Positions 20,089-21,010 of a stretch of 21,010 nt of DNA are shown here, in pieces. The notes under the pieces were generated by a model. It was not told the origin of the DNA. It searched no databases and worked only from the letters and a program-made list of their open reading frames with translations. The stretch is from the IMG/VR virus record IMGVR_UViG_3300032893_003196, positions 1 through 21,010 of that record; one strand, 5' to 3'. Position 1 is the first letter of the stretch. Each line of letters opens with the position of its first letter. A program made the translations under genes and the position numbers. The stretch is from a virus.

Positions 20089-20750
20089 CGGATGATTTCG
20101 ATCTCTGGGTTGCCGGGCTGGCTGAAGTCGGTGTTGCCGCCGGGTTTGTGGGCGGCGGCCAGGGCGTCGATCGCCTCCTGGACGGTGGTGACGCCGAGGC
20201 CGGCGGCGGCGTCGTCGTAGCCGACGGTCGAGGCCACGCCGGTGCCGGGCACGCCGCGCGCCCCGCGCTGGCTGATGATCAGCCGGGGCGACTGGGGGGT
20301 CTGGAAGATGACGAAGCGCGCTGCGCCGGCCACCGTGTCCGCCGGCGGGGGATCGCCCACCGCCATACCCGGGTCGTCGAGCACCCGGATCGAGAAGGTC
20401 GCCGGCTGCATCAGATAGTCCTTGGCGCCGGTGGTCAGCAGCTCGAACAGGACGTAGCGGACGTCCAGGCCGACCTTGCCGGGCGGGACAAGCGCGATCA
20501 GCTCGGCGCTCGCCAGGGTGAACTGGGAATAGTTGCCGGTGGAGTCGGCCATGTTCACGCCGACGGCCTCCAGCAGCACCGCGCCGCTGCGGTCGATCAG
20601 CCGCTGCACGAACACGCGCTCGTCCAGAACCTCGTCGGAATAGTCGCCGGCGTCGTCGGGCGCCTGCAGCTCCAGCTGCAGCACGGCGTTCTCGCCGGCG
20701 TAGACCAGGCAGCTGCCGTCGGCGGCGTAGGGGGTGCGGGTGAAGCTCAT
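20085..20750 (-). CDS. Fibre/baseplate-type structural protein with BppU-like N-domain and C-terminal trimerisation-like segment
   Basis: 221 residues. Residues about 10-130 look like an all-beta domain: alternating hydrophobic strands, an 'RSGAVLLEAVGV' strand, and a 'VRYVLFELLTTGAKDYLMQPATF' pattern. This resembles the N-terminal Ig-like domain of BppU-type baseplate proteins. After a Pro-rich linker (residues about 130-150) come a short collagen-like stretch (GARGVPGTG) and the segment DDAAAGLGVTTVQEAIDALA. The latter is a motif common near trimerisation regions of phage fibres. The extreme C-terminus is Pro/Gly/Asn-rich. The start ATG (20748-20750) overlaps the portal stop, and the stop (20085-20087) overlaps the next start as ATGA. 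The protein is probably an adaptor or stem for the spike proteins encoded just downstream. The assignment is by pattern only; family membership is uncertain, but a phage structural role is likely. Confidence 0.55.
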   Translation of the reverse strand: MSFTRTPYAADGSCLVYAGENAVLQLELQAPDDAGDYSDEVLDERVFVQRLIDRSGAVLLEAVGVNMADSTGNYSQFTLASAELIALVPPGKVGLDVRYVLFELLTTGAKDYLMQPATFSIRVLDDPGMAVGDPPPADTVAGAARFVIFQTPQSPRLIISQRGARGVPGTGVASTVGYDDAAAGLGVTTVQEAIDALAAAHKPGGNTDFSQPGNPEIEIIR

Positions 20751-21010
20751 TCTGCGCCCTCCAGCGTGACGCCAGCGACGCCGGCGATGCGCGCGGCGAA
20801 CCCGGCCTGGGCGAGCAGCTGGGCGACCTGGTCCACGCTCATGCCGTCGATCGCGCCGGCGAGCTTGTCGCGGAACTCCTCGAGGCTGGAGCAGCTGGCC
20901 AGCAGCTCCTCGACCGGCGCGACCAACGGCTTGGCGAGCGGCTTCCAGTCGTCGAGCGCGCCGTCGATCGAGCGGTCGATGGCGTCGGTCTTCGGGGGGG
21001 CGGTTTTGGG
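20747..21010 (-). CDS. Portal protein, Mu gp29/DUF935 type (C-terminal end, partial)
   Basis: This frame enters from the right edge of the window and ends at a TGA at 20747-20749, giving about 87 visible residues and no start. The visible part has a Pro/Lys-rich stretch, then helical sequence with LAKPLVAPVEELLASCSS, LEEFRDKLAGAIDGM and VAQLLAQAGFAARIAGVAG. This pattern (a 'PV..LL....SLEEF...L' helix followed by an Ala-rich 'LL.QA...A..AG' helix) is the usual C-terminus of the DUF935 portal family of Mu-like phages. That family forms the dodecameric portal ring at the head vertex through which DNA is packaged and ejected. The identification rests on the tail end only and on the F-type head gene further downstream. 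The stop overlaps the next start as ATGA. In Mu the next gene would be F, but here four other genes intervene. Confidence 0.72.
   Translation of the reverse strand, partial: PKTAPPKTDAIDRSIDGALDDWKPLAKPLVAPVEELLASCSSLEEFRDKLAGAIDGMSVDQVAQLLAQAGFAARIAGVAGVTLEGAE

Overview
The window is a block of late structural genes from a Mu-like contractile-tailed phage (myovirus morphotype), either a prophage or a phage genome. Every supported gene is on the minus strand, so transcription runs from the right end (21010) to the left end (1). Base composition is very GC-rich with strong third-position G/C. This suggests a high-GC proteobacterial host, and my impression is an alphaproteobacterium of the Caulobacter/Phenylobacterium type. 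That is inference, because no host gene is present. No integration end, transposase, repressor, lysis gene or terminase is inside the window.

Layout in order of transcription. (1) 20747-21010: the 3' end of the portal protein (Mu gp29/DUF935 type). (2) 20750-16128: a four-gene accessory cassette sits where Mu goes straight from portal to F. It encodes a BppU-like, coiled-coil-ended protein, a secreted-looking protein with 23-residue repeats, a 735-residue beta-helix spike-like protein, and a multi-pass membrane protein. (3) 16123-11644: head genes. These are an F-type minor head protein with a C-terminal nuclease-like (PBECR-type) domain, a protease with an in-frame internal start for a separate scaffold, a two-module head decoration protein, the major capsid protein and a gp35/HI1506-like protein. 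(4) 11571-9823: head-tail connection and tail completion genes (gp36/DUF1320, G-like, gp37/DUF1834, DUF2635). (5) 9819-5954: tail sheath, tail tube, tail chaperone with a programmed -1 frameshift, and tape measure. (6) 5957-1001: baseplate genes gpN (DNA circularisation), gpP, gp45 spike, gp46, gp47 and gp48. (7) 992-1: a short tail fibre and a small unknown protein.

The genes are packed as one transcription unit. Most junctions are ATGA, GTGA or TAATG-type stop/start overlaps, which implies translational coupling. The only gaps above about 50 bases are 14758-14878 and 11572-11643, and both carry inverted repeats. The first holds a terminator-like hairpin and a second hairpin directly in front of the protease start. 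No stretch of 300 bases lacks a gene.

The parts that depart most from Mu are the accessory cassette between portal and F, the nuclease-like tail on F, and the fused decoration protein. The frameshift site is unusually complete: heptamer, seven-base spacer, and perfect stem.
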